A stretch of DNA of 64,000 bases from RUG11272 sp045226335 (GCA_045226335.1 JBGVCH010000037.1:1-64000); one strand, 5' to 3'. Shown: positions 24,607-33,905, counted from the first letter of the stretch. Notes: generated from the sequence alone by a model not told the origin. Made by a program: numbers and translations.

Positions 24607-24654
24607 GGGCGCAACGGGACTTTCCCCCAAATCAGCCAAGGAGGAAACTGCAAG

Positions 24655-25215
24655 ATGACTGTTCAGAAGATCATGGATGACGCGAAGGACAGAATGGCGA
24701 AATCTGTCAGCAACTATGAGAAAAACATGATGGCGCTGCGGGCGGGCCGGGCCAACCCCCAGGTGCTGGACCGGATCACCGTGGATTATTACGGCACCCC
24801 GACCCCCATCACCCAGGTGGGCGGCGTGTCCTCCCCGGAGCCCCGGCTGCTGGTGATCTCCCCCTGGGACGCCGGCCTGCTGAAGCCCATCGAGAAGGCC
24901 ATCCAGGCCAGCGACCTGGGCATCAACCCCACGGATGACGGCAAGGTGATCCGCCTGGTGTTCCCCATGCCCAGCGAGGAGCGCCGCAAGGACCTGGTGA
25001 AGCAGGCCCGCAAGGAAGCCGAGGAGGCCAAGGTGGCCATCCGGAACATCCGCCGGGACGCCATCGAGCAGATCAAGAAGCTCAAGAAGGCCAGCGAGAT
25101 CACCGAGGACGACCAGCACGACGCCGAGGACAAGATGCAGAAGCAGACGGACAAGGCCATCAAGGACGTGGACGCCGTCTGCGCCGCCAAGGAAAAGGAG
25201 ATCATGGAGATTTGA
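24655..25215 (+). CDS. frr: Ribosome recycling factor
   Basis: 186 residues, the normal length. Family signatures: 'NYEKNMMALRAGRANPQVLD', 'YYGTPTPITQVGGVSSPEPR', 'LGINPTDDGKVIRLVFPMPS' and 'ERRKDLVKQARKEAEEAKVA'. With EF-G it splits post-termination ribosomes. AGGAGGAAAC precedes the ATG. The stop overlaps the TTG start of the next small ORF. The tsf and pyrH genes usually found upstream are absent. Confidence 0.97.
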   Translation: MTVQKIMDDAKDRMAKSVSNYEKNMMALRAGRANPQVLDRITVDYYGTPTPITQVGGVSSPEPRLLVISPWDAGLLKPIEKAIQASDLGINPTDDGKVIRLVFPMPSEERRKDLVKQARKEAEEAKVAIRNIRRDAIEQIKKLKKASEITEDDQHDAEDKMQKQTDKAIKDVDAVCAAKEKEIMEI

Positions 25216-25418
25216 CCGCGACGGAACTGCTGGGCCTGCCGCTGGAGGAGGCGCTGCGCCGCTGGGCCGAAGCCGGCAGAGAAACGCCGTGCGTGGTCTG
25301 CACCGCGGACCCCCGGGGCCAGCGGCAGACCGGCACCCTGCGGGTCATCCGCGTGCGGGACGGAGAATGGACCGTGGCGCGGTTTTTCGACGCGGATCCG
25401 GTTCCCACGGACGCCTGA
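25212..25418 (+). CDS. Small ORF between frr and uppS, unrecognised (68 aa)
   Basis: A TTG at 25212 overlaps the frr TGA; AAGGAG lies about 11 bases before it. The predicted protein has an N-terminal amphipathic helix (ELLGLPLEEALRRWAEAG) and a C-terminal beta hairpin (GTLRVIRVRDGEWTVARFFD). It contains a Cys pair in 'PCVVCTADPRGQRQTGTL'. Codon use matches neighbours and the frame is flush with the operon, so it is likely expressed. The strand-turn-strand 'VIRVRDGEWTVARF' recurs in short hypothetical proteins next to uppS in Clostridia, but I cannot name it. Confidence 0.55.
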   Translation: MTATELLGLPLEEALRRWAEAGRETPCVVCTADPRGQRQTGTLRVIRVRDGEWTVARFFDADPVPTDA

Positions 25419-25484
25419 CCCGGCGGCCGGGCCGCGAGCCGCGCCGTTTCTGTTGCCGCCGACCGCTGAAGGAGGAAGCCTGCC

Positions 25485-26216
25485 ATGCCCACCCAGGGAC
25501 TGACCGCCGCGGATTTTCCCCGCCTGCCCAGACACGTGGGCATCATCATGGACGGCAACGGCCGCTGGGCGAAGAAGCATAAGCTGGCCATCGCCCTGGG
25601 CCACCGCACCGGGACCGAAAACCTGCGGGAGATCATCCGCCACACCGACGACTTGAAGATCGGCGGGCTTTCGCTGTACGCCTTTTCCACCGAGAACTGG
25701 CGCCGGTCCCCGGAAGAAGTGGCCGCGCTGATGCAGCTGATCCTGGACTTCTTCGCCTCGGAGATCGACGAGCTGGACGAGAAGAACGTCCGCATCGCCA
25801 TCATGGGCGAGAAGGACCGGCTGCCGGCCCTGCAGCGGGACACCCTGATCCGGGCGGAGGAGCGCACCGGGAGCAACACCGGCCTCCGGCTGAACATCGC
25901 CATCAACTACGGCGGGCGGGCGGAGCTGGTCCGGGCCGCCCGGCAGCTGGCGGAAGAAGCCCGGGACGGCCGCCTGGACCCGGCGGACGTGGACGAGGCG
26001 CGCCTGGGCCGCCTGCTCTACACCGGGGACCAGCCGGACGTGGACCTGATGATCCGCACCAGCGGCGAGATGCGGCTGTCCAACTTTATGCTCTGGCAGT
26101 GCGCCTACGCGGAGTTTGTGTTCCCCAAGGTGCTCTGGCCGGATTTTTCGGTGGCGGAATACGACAAGGCGCTGATGGAGTTCGCCCGGCGGGACCGCCG
26201 GTTCGGCGGGCGCTGA
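25485..26216 (+). CDS. uppS: Isoprenyl transferase (undecaprenyl diphosphate synthase)
   Basis: 243 residues. The cis-prenyltransferase blocks are intact: 'RHVGIIMDGNGRWAKKHKL' with the catalytic Asp, 'GHRTGTENLREII', 'LSLYAFSTENWRRSPEEV', 'LNIAINYGGRAELVRAAR' and 'DLMIRTSGEMRLSNFMLWQC'. It builds the C55 lipid carrier for peptidoglycan and other wall polymers. The family usually continues as 'AYAEFVFPKVLWPDFS'. SD: GAAGGAGGAAG. cdsA follows after 12 bp. Confidence 0.97.
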   Translation: MPTQGLTAADFPRLPRHVGIIMDGNGRWAKKHKLAIALGHRTGTENLREIIRHTDDLKIGGLSLYAFSTENWRRSPEEVAALMQLILDFFASEIDELDEKNVRIAIMGEKDRLPALQRDTLIRAEERTGSNTGLRLNIAINYGGRAELVRAARQLAEEARDGRLDPADVDEARLGRLLYTGDQPDVDLMIRTSGEMRLSNFMLWQCAYAEFVFPKVLWPDFSVAEYDKALMEFARRDRRFGGR

Positions 26217-26228
26217 GGAGGGACGCGG

Positions 26229-27047
26229 ATGAAACAGCGGATCATCACGGGCACGGTGCTGACCGTCACGGCCGGCGTCATGATTTATTTCGGCAACGAG
26301 CTCTTCGGGCTGGCGGCCACCATCACCCTGTGCTGCGCGCTGTACGAGGAGTTCAAGGCCCTGACCACGGCCGGACACCGGCCGGTGCAGGAGCCCACCT
26401 GGATGGCCATCGCCGCCAGCGTTCCCCTGGCCATGCTCTACGGCCATAAAGTGGTTGTGCCCATCCTGATGGGTGCCAGCATGCTCATCATCGCCGTGGT
26501 GCTGTTCCGCCAGGAGCCCAAGCTGGAAGACGCCCTCACCAGCCTGCTGCCCCTGTATTCCATCGTACTGCCGGGCCTGGGCATCCTGGCCCTGACGCAG
26601 GTGCAGCCCCTCTCCGTACAGCGGATGCTGCTGGTGATGCTGCTGTTCGTGCCCACCATGGGCGACACCGCCGCCTACTTCATCGGCAGCCGCTTCGGGA
26701 AGACGAAGTTCTGCCCCGCCGTCAGTCCCAACAAGACCGTGGCCGGCGCCGTGGCGGGTCTGGTGGGCTCGGTGGCCACCGCCGCCGCCATCCGCGCCGT
26801 GGCCATGCTGATCATGCAGGACGCGAACATGAAGCTGCCCTCCTGGGCCTTCTGCATCGCCGTGGGCTTTGTGGGCGGCATCGCGGGGCAGATCGGCGAC
26901 CTCTTCGCCTCGCTGATCAAGCGCCACTGCAACATCAAGGATTACTCCAGCCTGTTCCCCGGCCACGGCGGCATGTTGGACCGGCTGGACTCCATCCTGT
27001 TCATGTCCATCGTGCTGTACTGCTGTCGGCTCATGTTTTTCTCCTGA
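26229..27047 (+). CDS. cdsA: Phosphatidate cytidylyltransferase
   Basis: 272 residues with about eight membrane helices. The CdsA signature near the C-terminus is 'SLIKRHCNIKDYSSLFPGHG' continuing GMLDRLDS. 'MGDTAAYFIGSRFGKTKFCP' and 'SPNKTVAGAVAGLVGS' are also typical. It makes CDP-diacylglycerol for phospholipid synthesis. It is the last gene of the frr-uppS-cdsA block; dxr and rseP, which often follow in Bacillota, are replaced here by the 2-epimerase gene 21 bp downstream. Confidence 0.96.
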   Translation: MKQRIITGTVLTVTAGVMIYFGNELFGLAATITLCCALYEEFKALTTAGHRPVQEPTWMAIAASVPLAMLYGHKVVVPILMGASMLIIAVVLFRQEPKLEDALTSLLPLYSIVLPGLGILALTQVQPLSVQRMLLVMLLFVPTMGDTAAYFIGSRFGKTKFCPAVSPNKTVAGAVAGLVGSVATAAAIRAVAMLIMQDANMKLPSWAFCIAVGFVGGIAGQIGDLFASLIKRHCNIKDYSSLFPGHGGMLDRLDSILFMSIVLYCCRLMFFS

Positions 27048-27068
27048 GGCAGAACGGAGGTCACCGGA

Positions 27069-28232
27069 ATGTCAGCCATGCGAGACGAGATCCGCGCCCA
27101 CCTGACGCGGGACCTGATCCCCTTCTGGAAGAGTCTGCGGGATGACGAGCGCGGCGGATATATCAGCTACGTAGGGGAAGACCTGGTGACGGACCCGGAG
27201 GGGGAGCGGGGCTGCATCCTCAACAGCCGGATCCTGTGGTTCTGGGCCGGGGCTTACGAGGCCACGGGGGACGCCGCCCTGCTGGCCGAGGCCGACCACG
27301 CCTGCGCCGCCCTGCTGTCCATGCTGGACCCCGGAAACGGCGGCGTGTACTGGTCCATGAACGCGGACGGCACCGTGTTCGACCCCACCAAGCACACCTA
27401 CAACCAGGCCTTCGCCGTCTACGCCCTGTCCGCCTACGGAAAGGCCGCGGGAAAGAAAGCGCCTCTGGAGAAGGCCCTCTCGCTTTACGCCCTCATCGAG
27501 GACAAGTGCAGGGACGCGGGCGGCTACCTGGAAGCCCAGACGGCGGACTGGCGGCCCATGAGCAACGAGAAGCTCTCCGAGAACGGCGTCATGGCCGGCC
27601 GCACCATGAACACCCTGCTGCACGTGATGGAGGGCTACACCGCCCTGTACGAGGCCACCGGCGACCCCCGGATCCGGGAGAGCCTGTATGCCATCCTGGA
27701 CACGCTGGAGAAGAAGATCTGGAACCCGGAGAAGCGCCGGCAGGAGGTCTTCTTCGACGCGGACTGGCACACCCTCATCGACCTGCACTCCTTCGGCCAC
27801 GACATCGAGACCGCCTGGCTGGCGGACCGCACCCTGGAGGTGCTGGACGATGCCGCCCTCACCGCCCGGATCCGCCCCCTGCTGCTGGCCATGGCCGACG
27901 AGACCCTGAAGCTGGCCTACACCGAGGGCAACGGCTTCTCCGCGGAGATGGAGCGGGGCAAAGTGCTGACCAAACGCGTGTGGTGGGTCCAGGCGGAGGC
28001 CCTGCTGGGCTTCCTGAACGCCTGGCAGCGGACCGGGGAGGAGCGCTTCCTGAAGGCCGCGGAGAGCCAGTGGGCCTACATCCGGGACCACGTCATCGAC
28101 CCCCGCTGCGGCGAATGGCACAGCGCCCTGGCGGAGGACGGCACCGTGCTGGACGAGCCCATCGTGGAGCCGTGGAAATGCCCGTATCACAACGGGCGGA
28201 TGTGTTTTGAGGTGATCCGCCGGCTGGGATGA
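27069..28232 (+). CDS. Cellobiose (mannobiose) 2-epimerase
   Basis: 387 residues, AGE superfamily. Motifs match cellobiose 2-epimerases rather than N-acylglucosamine epimerases: 'ILNSRILWFWAGAYEATGD', 'HTYNQAFAVYALSAYGKAAG', 'LSENGVMAGRTMNTLLHVME', 'IDLHSFGHDIETAWLADRT', 'RVWWVQAEALLGFLNAW' and 'EPWKCPYHNGRMCFEVIRR'. The histidines in HSFGHD and CPYHNGR-type positions are the acid/base residues in the family. It should convert beta-1,4-mannobiose to mannosylglucose (or cellobiose to glucosylmannose). The phosphorylase that consumes mannosylglucose is 2 kb downstream. Confidence 0.92.
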   Translation: MSAMRDEIRAHLTRDLIPFWKSLRDDERGGYISYVGEDLVTDPEGERGCILNSRILWFWAGAYEATGDAALLAEADHACAALLSMLDPGNGGVYWSMNADGTVFDPTKHTYNQAFAVYALSAYGKAAGKKAPLEKALSLYALIEDKCRDAGGYLEAQTADWRPMSNEKLSENGVMAGRTMNTLLHVMEGYTALYEATGDPRIRESLYAILDTLEKKIWNPEKRRQEVFFDADWHTLIDLHSFGHDIETAWLADRTLEVLDDAALTARIRPLLLAMADETLKLAYTEGNGFSAEMERGKVLTKRVWWVQAEALLGFLNAWQRTGEERFLKAAESQWAYIRDHVIDPRCGEWHSALAEDGTVLDEPIVEPWKCPYHNGRMCFEVIRRLG

Positions 28233-28265
28233 ATCCGCTGGCACCGAAAAGGGAGGTTACCGTTC

Positions 28266-29588
28266 ATGATGAAACGCGTGTGCATGCTTCTGCTGGCCCT
28301 GTGCGTGGCGGCGGCGGTCTGGCCGGCGGCGGCCGAAGGCGGAGACGACGGGCTGACCCTGGACCGGGTCGTGATCCTCAGCCGCCACAACATCCGCTCG
28401 CCGCTGACGGGGAAGGACTCCGTCGTCAGCCAGGTCACGCCCCACACGTGGTTCGAGTGGACCTCCAGGACCGGGGAACTGTCTCTGCGGGGCGCCATGC
28501 TGGAGACCACCATGGGCCAGTATTTCCGGCTGTGGCTGGAAGACGAGGGGCTCTTCCCGGAGAACTACATCCCGGAGGAGGGCGCCGTGCGCTTCTACGC
28601 CAACGGATACCAGCGCACCCAGGCCACGGCCCGCTATTTCTCCGCCGGACTGCTGCCGGTGGCGGTGGTGCCGGTGGAGTGCAAAAACGGGTACGGCCAG
28701 GCCGACGGCACGTTCCTTCCGGTCATCACCCGGACCAGCGACGCCTACGAAGCGGCGGTGCGGGCGGAGATCGCGGAGCGGGGCGGCGGTTCCCTGATGG
28801 GCTATCTCGACGCCATCCAGGACGTCACCCAGCTGATCGTGGACGTCCTGGACATGGATGAAAGCGCGGCCTGGAACGGCGGCGTCTTTGAGGAGCAACT
28901 GTACACGGAGCCCGTCCTCAGCCTGAGGCTGGACAGCGAGCCCACCACCCAGGGCAGCCTGAAGCTGCTGTGCAGCCTGGCAGACGCCCTGGTGCTGCAG
29001 TACTACGAGGAGCCCGACGATCTGAAGGCCGCCTTCGGGCACGAGGTCACCCCGGAGGAATGGCGCGGCATCGGCAGCGTGCTCGCCACGTATGAAAAGC
29101 TGCTGTTCACCTCCCCCACCCTGTCGGTGAATCTGGCCCACCCCATGCTGCAGGAGATCTGCGCGGAGATGAACACCGAGGGCCGGAAGCTGGCCTTCCT
29201 CTGCGGCCACGACTCCACCATCACCGCCTTCCTGGCAGCGCTGGGCGTGGAGGAATACGAGCTGCCGGGCGCCATCGAACCCACCACCCCCATCGGGGTG
29301 AAGGTGGTCTTCAGCCGCTGGCTGGACGCGGAGGGCAATGCCTTCTGGAGGGTAAATCTGGTCTACCAGAGCGTGGATCAGCTGCGGTCCATCCAGCCCC
29401 TGTCCCTGGACATCCCGCCCATGATCGTGCCCATTTCCTTCGAGGGCCTCGCCGAAACCGAAGACGGCCTGATCCCCGAGGCGGACCTGATGCGCCGCTT
29501 TGAGGAGCGGATCGAGGCCTACGACCTCCTGGCGGAAGAATACGGCGCCGAACCCGCGCCGGAGGAAGATCTGGAAGACGCCGCCTGA
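28266..29588 (+). CDS. Histidine acid phosphatase, exported (phytase / glucose-1-phosphatase-like)
   Basis: 440 residues with a signal peptide (residues 1-24). The catalytic motif RHNIRSP (RHxxRxP) is in 'VVILSRHNIRSPLTGKD', and the partner HD is in 'KLAFLCGHDSTITAFLAALG', as in AppA-type phytases and Agp. It also has 'RGAMLETTMGQYFRLWLEDE' and 'RFYANGYQRTQATARYF', both family-typical. It probably releases phosphate from sugar phosphates or phytate outside the membrane. Its place inside the mannan cluster may be incidental or may supply phosphate. The C-terminus is acidic, without an anchor. Confidence 0.9.
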   Translation: MMKRVCMLLLALCVAAAVWPAAAEGGDDGLTLDRVVILSRHNIRSPLTGKDSVVSQVTPHTWFEWTSRTGELSLRGAMLETTMGQYFRLWLEDEGLFPENYIPEEGAVRFYANGYQRTQATARYFSAGLLPVAVVPVECKNGYGQADGTFLPVITRTSDAYEAAVRAEIAERGGGSLMGYLDAIQDVTQLIVDVLDMDESAAWNGGVFEEQLYTEPVLSLRLDSEPTTQGSLKLLCSLADALVLQYYEEPDDLKAAFGHEVTPEEWRGIGSVLATYEKLLFTSPTLSVNLAHPMLQEICAEMNTEGRKLAFLCGHDSTITAFLAALGVEEYELPGAIEPTTPIGVKVVFSRWLDAEGNAFWRVNLVYQSVDQLRSIQPLSLDIPPMIVPISFEGLAETEDGLIPEADLMRRFEERIEAYDLLAEEYGAEPAPEEDLEDAA

Positions 29589-29608
29589 ACAAAGAAAGGA
29601 GAAGAACC

Positions 29609-30181
29609 ATGAAACGCACCATCGCTCTGCTCACCGCTCTCTGCTGCCTCCTGGCCGCTGTCCCCGCTTTCGCCGCGTCCGCCACAGCGGAAGCCGTCAC
29701 CTTTGACACCTTCACCTTCACCCCCTGGGCCGGCGCCTATGTCGTGAAGGGCGATCCCTCCACCGGCACCCTTTTCCAGTGCTTCCCGTATTACAATGAG
29801 GGGGATTACAGCACCAACATGATGGGCACGGTGCTCTCGCCGGTCCCGATCGATGTCGCGACCATGGACGAAGCCAACAGGGCTGATTTCATTGACGGCC
29901 TGAAGAACGGCATCACCAGCGGGTTCGCCGGCCAGGGAGTCACCCTCCGCGGAACGGAGGTCACCCTGCATGACCCGGTCACCGTGAGCGGACGGACCGG
30001 TCTCTATTTCGACCTCCGCATCGACATGAAGTACATGGGCGTTGATCTCTCCGTCTACGAGACCGGCTGCGCCTTCAGCATCGGCACCGACTGCTACGTC
30101 TTCATGACCGGCGGCGAAACACAGGAAAAGGCCAACGCCGTCATGGACGAATTCCTGGCGTCCCTGGTCTGGATCGAGTAA
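29609..30181 (+). CDS. Secreted protein, unrecognised (190 aa)
   Basis: A signal peptide covers residues 1-23 (AFA/AS). The mature protein is beta-rich: 'FDTFTFTPWAGAYVVKGDPS', 'GVTLRGTEVTLHDPVTVSGR' and 'YETGCAFSIGTDCYVFMTGG'. It resembles short lipocalin- or PsbP-like exported domains but no family is clear. AAAGGAG precedes the ATG, and it is spaced 20 bp after the phosphatase, so it is likely cotranscribed with it. Confidence 0.6.
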   Translation: MKRTIALLTALCCLLAAVPAFAASATAEAVTFDTFTFTPWAGAYVVKGDPSTGTLFQCFPYYNEGDYSTNMMGTVLSPVPIDVATMDEANRADFIDGLKNGITSGFAGQGVTLRGTEVTLHDPVTVSGRTGLYFDLRIDMKYMGVDLSVYETGCAFSIGTDCYVFMTGGETQEKANAVMDEFLASLVWIE

Positions 30182-30222
30182 TCGCCGGAAGGGGCGGAAT
30201 CAAGAAAAGGAGGCCGTTTGCC

Positions 30223-31389
30223 ATGCACAGTTACCAGGAGCTTGAAGCTCGCTATGAGAGCCTGATCCGGTCCCCCAACCAGGTGTATGACGGCCTCTGC
30301 AACGGCATCTATGAGCGCTATGTGCACCCGGTGCTGACCCGGGACCACATCCCGCCCTTCTGGATGTACGATCCCGACCCGGAGACCAACCCCTTCATGA
30401 TGCAGCGGCTGGGGGTCAACGCGGTGTTCAACAGCGGCGCGCTGCTGCTGGACGGGAAGTACACCCTGGTGGCCCGGGTGGAGGGCAGCGACCGCAAGTC
30501 CTTCTTCGCGGTGGCGCAGTCGGACAGCCCCACGGAGGGTTTCCGCTTCTGGGACGAGCCGGTACAGATGCCGGACACCTGCCCGGAGGAGACCAACGTG
30601 TACGACATGCGGCTGACGCGGCACGAGGACGGCTGGATCTACGGCGTATTCTGCTCCGAGAGCAAGGACACCGCCAGCCCCGATCTCTCCGCCGCCGTGG
30701 CCGCCGCGGGCATCGTCCGCACGAAGGACCTCAAAACCTGGGAGCGGCTGCCCAACCTGGTGACGCTCCGCTCCCCGCAGCAGCGGAACGTCTGCCTGTT
30801 CCCGGAGTTTGTGCAGGGGAAGTACGCCTTCTACACCCGGCCCATGGACGACTTCATCGACACGGGCTCCGGCGGCGGCATCGGCTTCGGCCTCTGCGAC
30901 GACATCACCCACGCCGTCATCGACGAGGAAAAGATGACCAGCCTGCGGCGCTATCACACCATCACCGAGGCGAAAAACGGCGCCGGCGCGGTGCCCATCA
31001 GGACGGACCGGGGCTGGATCCACATCGCCCACGGCGTGCGGAACACAGCGGCGGGCCTGCGCTACGTGATCTACGCCTTCGCCACGGCCCTGGAGGATCC
31101 GGCAAAGGTCATCGCCCAGCCGGGGGGCTTCCTCATCGCACCCTACGGCGGCGAGCGCGTCGGCGACGTGAGCAACGTGGTCTTCACCAACGGCGCCATC
31201 CGCACCCAGGACGACAGGGTGTATATCTACTACGCCTCCTCCGATACCCGCCTTCACGTCGCCGCCACGGACATCGCCCGTCTGACGGACTACGTCTTCA
31301 ACACCCCGGAGGACCCCCTGCGCTCCGCGGACTGCGTCAAGCAGCGGGTGGCCTTCATACGCAGGAACCTGGCGTATCTGAGGAAGTAA
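30223..31389 (+). CDS. 4-O-beta-D-mannosyl-D-glucose phosphorylase (GH130)
   Basis: 388 residues without a signal peptide. Strong family marks: 'YVHPVLTRDHIPPFWMYDPD', 'GVNAVFNSGALLLDGKYTLV', 'ARVEGSDRKSFFAVAQSDSP', 'EETNVYDMRLTRHEDGWIYG', 'SPQQRNVCLFPEF', 'AHGVRNTAAGLRYVIYAFAT' and 'YYASSDTRLHVAATDIARL'. The catalytic Asp of GH130 lies in the VYDMR segment. It cleaves mannosylglucose with phosphate to mannose-1-phosphate and glucose. With the 2-epimerase and the phosphohexomutase it completes the intracellular beta-mannobiose route known from Ruminococcus albus and Bacteroides. Confidence 0.94.
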   Translation: MHSYQELEARYESLIRSPNQVYDGLCNGIYERYVHPVLTRDHIPPFWMYDPDPETNPFMMQRLGVNAVFNSGALLLDGKYTLVARVEGSDRKSFFAVAQSDSPTEGFRFWDEPVQMPDTCPEETNVYDMRLTRHEDGWIYGVFCSESKDTASPDLSAAVAAAGIVRTKDLKTWERLPNLVTLRSPQQRNVCLFPEFVQGKYAFYTRPMDDFIDTGSGGGIGFGLCDDITHAVIDEEKMTSLRRYHTITEAKNGAGAVPIRTDRGWIHIAHGVRNTAAGLRYVIYAFATALEDPAKVIAQPGGFLIAPYGGERVGDVSNVVFTNGAIRTQDDRVYIYYASSDTRLHVAATDIARLTDYVFNTPEDPLRSADCVKQRVAFIRRNLAYLRK

Positions 31390-31403
31390 GGAGGGAACCT
31401 GCC

Positions 31404-32150
31404 ATGAAGTGCATTGCTTCTCTGCTGCTGGCACTCTGCCTTTGCGCCGTGCTGATGCTGCCGGCTGTGGCTGAGATCCCGGAGATCCTGCAGCCTTTCC
31501 TGGACTATTCGAGTGTTTTCGACATCTACAATCCGGAGAACGCCGACGGGGAACCTTACAGCGGCGGAGACGTCGCCGGGATCGTCACGAAGCTGTCTAA
31601 CAGTTCGTTTGTCGTGAAGGCGCCCGATATGGGCGAAGGCAGTTATATTATCGGCCGGTTCTGCCTGGTGGTTCGGGATGTCCACAGCGATGATTACACG
31701 AGCGTTCCCGGCATGATGCTGACGATCGTATCGCCCACCGCCTGGAACTTCGAGGTCGTGACCCTGATCGCCGGGGATGAGGTCTACTCCTTTTACGTGG
31801 GCCATACGTCCCAGGTGATCGTGCAGGGCGGCATGAAGATGCAGATGGTGCAGATCGTCTTTGACGAGAATAGCAGCGCTTTCCTGGACGCCATGGACGC
31901 CTATTTCCGCAGCGCCCATTCCCTTGATGAAGCCAACACGCTGCCCCTGGACGTGCTGCTCTTTGGGGATCAGAACTTCTATGTGACTTTGGCGGAAGAC
32001 ACCATGCTGGATTATAACATTCTTGTGATGATCGGCCATGAAACGCTCTTGGGCGGTGCTGACCACATGCCGGCCGCGGAGAGCGGGAACCCGGTCGTCA
32101 AAGGGTATCCGTTTCTGAAAACGACAGCGGAAACGGTGGAAGCCGAATGA
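31404..32150 (+). CDS. Secreted protein, unrecognised (248 aa)
   Basis: A signal peptide covers residues 1-23 (AVA/EI). The mature part begins 'EIPEILQPFLDYSSVFDIYN', has an internal beta-rich stretch 'SYIIGRFCLVVRDVHSDDYT', and near the end 'VLLFGDQNFYVTLAEDTMLD'. No catalytic motif was found. Codon use is a little less GC-rich than its neighbours. It lies between the phosphorylase and mutase genes with good SD sites on both sides (AAGGAGGGAA before it), so it probably belongs to the same transcript. Confidence 0.55.
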   Translation: MKCIASLLLALCLCAVLMLPAVAEIPEILQPFLDYSSVFDIYNPENADGEPYSGGDVAGIVTKLSNSSFVVKAPDMGEGSYIIGRFCLVVRDVHSDDYTSVPGMMLTIVSPTAWNFEVVTLIAGDEVYSFYVGHTSQVIVQGGMKMQMVQIVFDENSSAFLDAMDAYFRSAHSLDEANTLPLDVLLFGDQNFYVTLAEDTMLDYNILVMIGHETLLGGADHMPAAESGNPVVKGYPFLKTTAETVEAE

Positions 32151-32188
32151 GATTTCCGCTACGGCAAGGATGAAAGGGAGACAGTACC

Positions 32189-33871
32189 ATGGACTACAGA
32201 CAGGAATACCGCCGCTGGCTGGAGCAGGCCGATCCCGACATTGCCGAAGAGCTGCGGAAGATCGAGGGCGATGACGCCGCTATTGAGGATGCCTTTTACC
32301 GGGAACTTGCCTTCGGGACCGGGGGGCTGCGGGGCGTCATCGGCGCGGGCACCAACCGCATGAACGTCCACACGGTGGCGAAGGCCTCCCAAGGGCTGGC
32401 CAATTATGTGAACGCATCCTTCCCAGAGGGAAAAAGAAAAATCGCCGTCAGCTATGACAGCCGGATCAAATCCGACGTGTTCAGCCGGGAGGCCGCGGCG
32501 GTATTCGCGGAGAACGGCATCGAGGTGTGGATCTATCCGCAGCTGATGCCGACGCCCTGCCTGAGCTATGCCGTGCGGGCCCTGGGCTGCGCCGCGGGCA
32601 TCATGGTGACGGCCTCCCACAACCCGGCGAAGTACAACGGCTACAAGGTGTACGGGCCGGACGGCTGCCAGATCACCACCGAGGCCGCCGAAACCATCCT
32701 GGGGGAGATCGAAAAGCTGGACGTCTTCGCGGACGTGCGCCGCGGGGACTTCGACGCCCTGGCGGCCGCGGGAAAGATCCGCTGGATCGGCGAGGACGTG
32801 TACACCGCCTTCACCGAAGAGGTGAAGAAGCAGAGCATGCTGGCGCCCGGCGAAACCATCGACCGGGACGTGGCCATTGTGTACAGCCCCCTGAACGGCA
32901 CCGGCCTGAAGCCCGTGCTGCGGGTCCTCTCCGAGAGCGGCTTCACCAGCGTCACCGTGGTAAAGGAGCAGGAACAGCCCGACGGGAACTTCCCCACCTG
33001 CCCCTACCCCAACCCGGAGATCCGGGAGGCCATGGCCCTGGGCATGGAGTACGCCCGGCGCGAGAACGCCGACCTGCTGCTGGCCACGGACCCGGACTGC
33101 GACCGCTGCGGCATCGCGGTGAAGGACGAGAACGGGGCGTATGTCCTGCTCACCGGCAACGAGACCGGTATGCTGCTGCTGGACTATATCTGCGCGCGGC
33201 GCACCGCCAACGGCACCATGCCGAAGGATCCCGTGGCGGTGAAGACCATCGTCACCATCGACATGGCGGAGCGCATCGCCGCGAAGTACGGCGTCCGGGT
33301 CATCAACGTGCTGACGGGCTTCAAGTTCATCGGGGAGCAGATCGGCTTCCTGGAACAGCGGGGCGAGGCGGATCGTTATATCTTCGGATTTGAGGAGAGC
33401 TACGGCTACCTCTCCGGCCCCTATGTCCGGGACAAGGACGCCGTGGACGCGGCCTTCCTGATCTGCGAGATGTTTGCCTGGTACCGCACCCGGGGCGTCA
33501 GCCTGAAGCAGCGGCTGGACCAGCTCTACGCCGAGTTCGGCTTCTGCCTGAACACCCTGTACTCCTTCGAGTTCGAGGGCAGCGCGGGCTTCCGGAAGAT
33601 GCAGAACCTGATGGCCGCCTTCCGGGCCGGAACGGAGCGCCTCGGCGGGCTGAAGGTCGAGGAAGCCCTGGACTACAGCCTGGGGCTGGACGGCCTGCCG
33701 AAGAGCGACGTGCTGAAATACCGCCTGGAGAACCACTGCTCCGTGGTGGTGCGCCCCTCCGGCACCGAGCCCAAGCTGAAAACCTACATCTCCGTCTCGG
33801 CTCCCACCCGCGCCGAAGCCGAGGCCGCCGAGCGCGTCATCGCGGAGGACCTGCGCGGCCGGATGCGCTGA
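32189..33871 (+). CDS. Phosphohexomutase (phosphoglucomutase/phosphomannomutase)
   Basis: 560 residues, typical of the PgcA-type alpha-phosphohexomutases. Motifs: the sugar-binding start 'GTGGLRGVIGAGTNRMNVHT', phosphoserine loop 'MVTASHNPAKYNGYKVYGPD', metal loop 'DPDCDRCGIAVKDENG', 'GFEESYGYLSGPYVRDKD' and the C-terminal 'RPSGTEPKLKTYISV'. It can move phosphate between C1 and C6 of mannose or glucose, which is the step that would bring mannose-1-phosphate into glycolysis. Located at the end of the mannan-disaccharide cluster. Confidence 0.93.
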   Translation: MDYRQEYRRWLEQADPDIAEELRKIEGDDAAIEDAFYRELAFGTGGLRGVIGAGTNRMNVHTVAKASQGLANYVNASFPEGKRKIAVSYDSRIKSDVFSREAAAVFAENGIEVWIYPQLMPTPCLSYAVRALGCAAGIMVTASHNPAKYNGYKVYGPDGCQITTEAAETILGEIEKLDVFADVRRGDFDALAAAGKIRWIGEDVYTAFTEEVKKQSMLAPGETIDRDVAIVYSPLNGTGLKPVLRVLSESGFTSVTVVKEQEQPDGNFPTCPYPNPEIREAMALGMEYARRENADLLLATDPDCDRCGIAVKDENGAYVLLTGNETGMLLLDYICARRTANGTMPKDPVAVKTIVTIDMAERIAAKYGVRVINVLTGFKFIGEQIGFLEQRGEADRYIFGFEESYGYLSGPYVRDKDAVDAAFLICEMFAWYRTRGVSLKQRLDQLYAEFGFCLNTLYSFEFEGSAGFRKMQNLMAAFRAGTERLGGLKVEEALDYSLGLDGLPKSDVLKYRLENHCSVVVRPSGTEPKLKTYISVSAPTRAEAEAAERVIAEDLRGRMR

Positions 33872-33905
33872 GAAAGCCGCGGCTTTCAGAAAGGAGTGCC
33901 GATCC

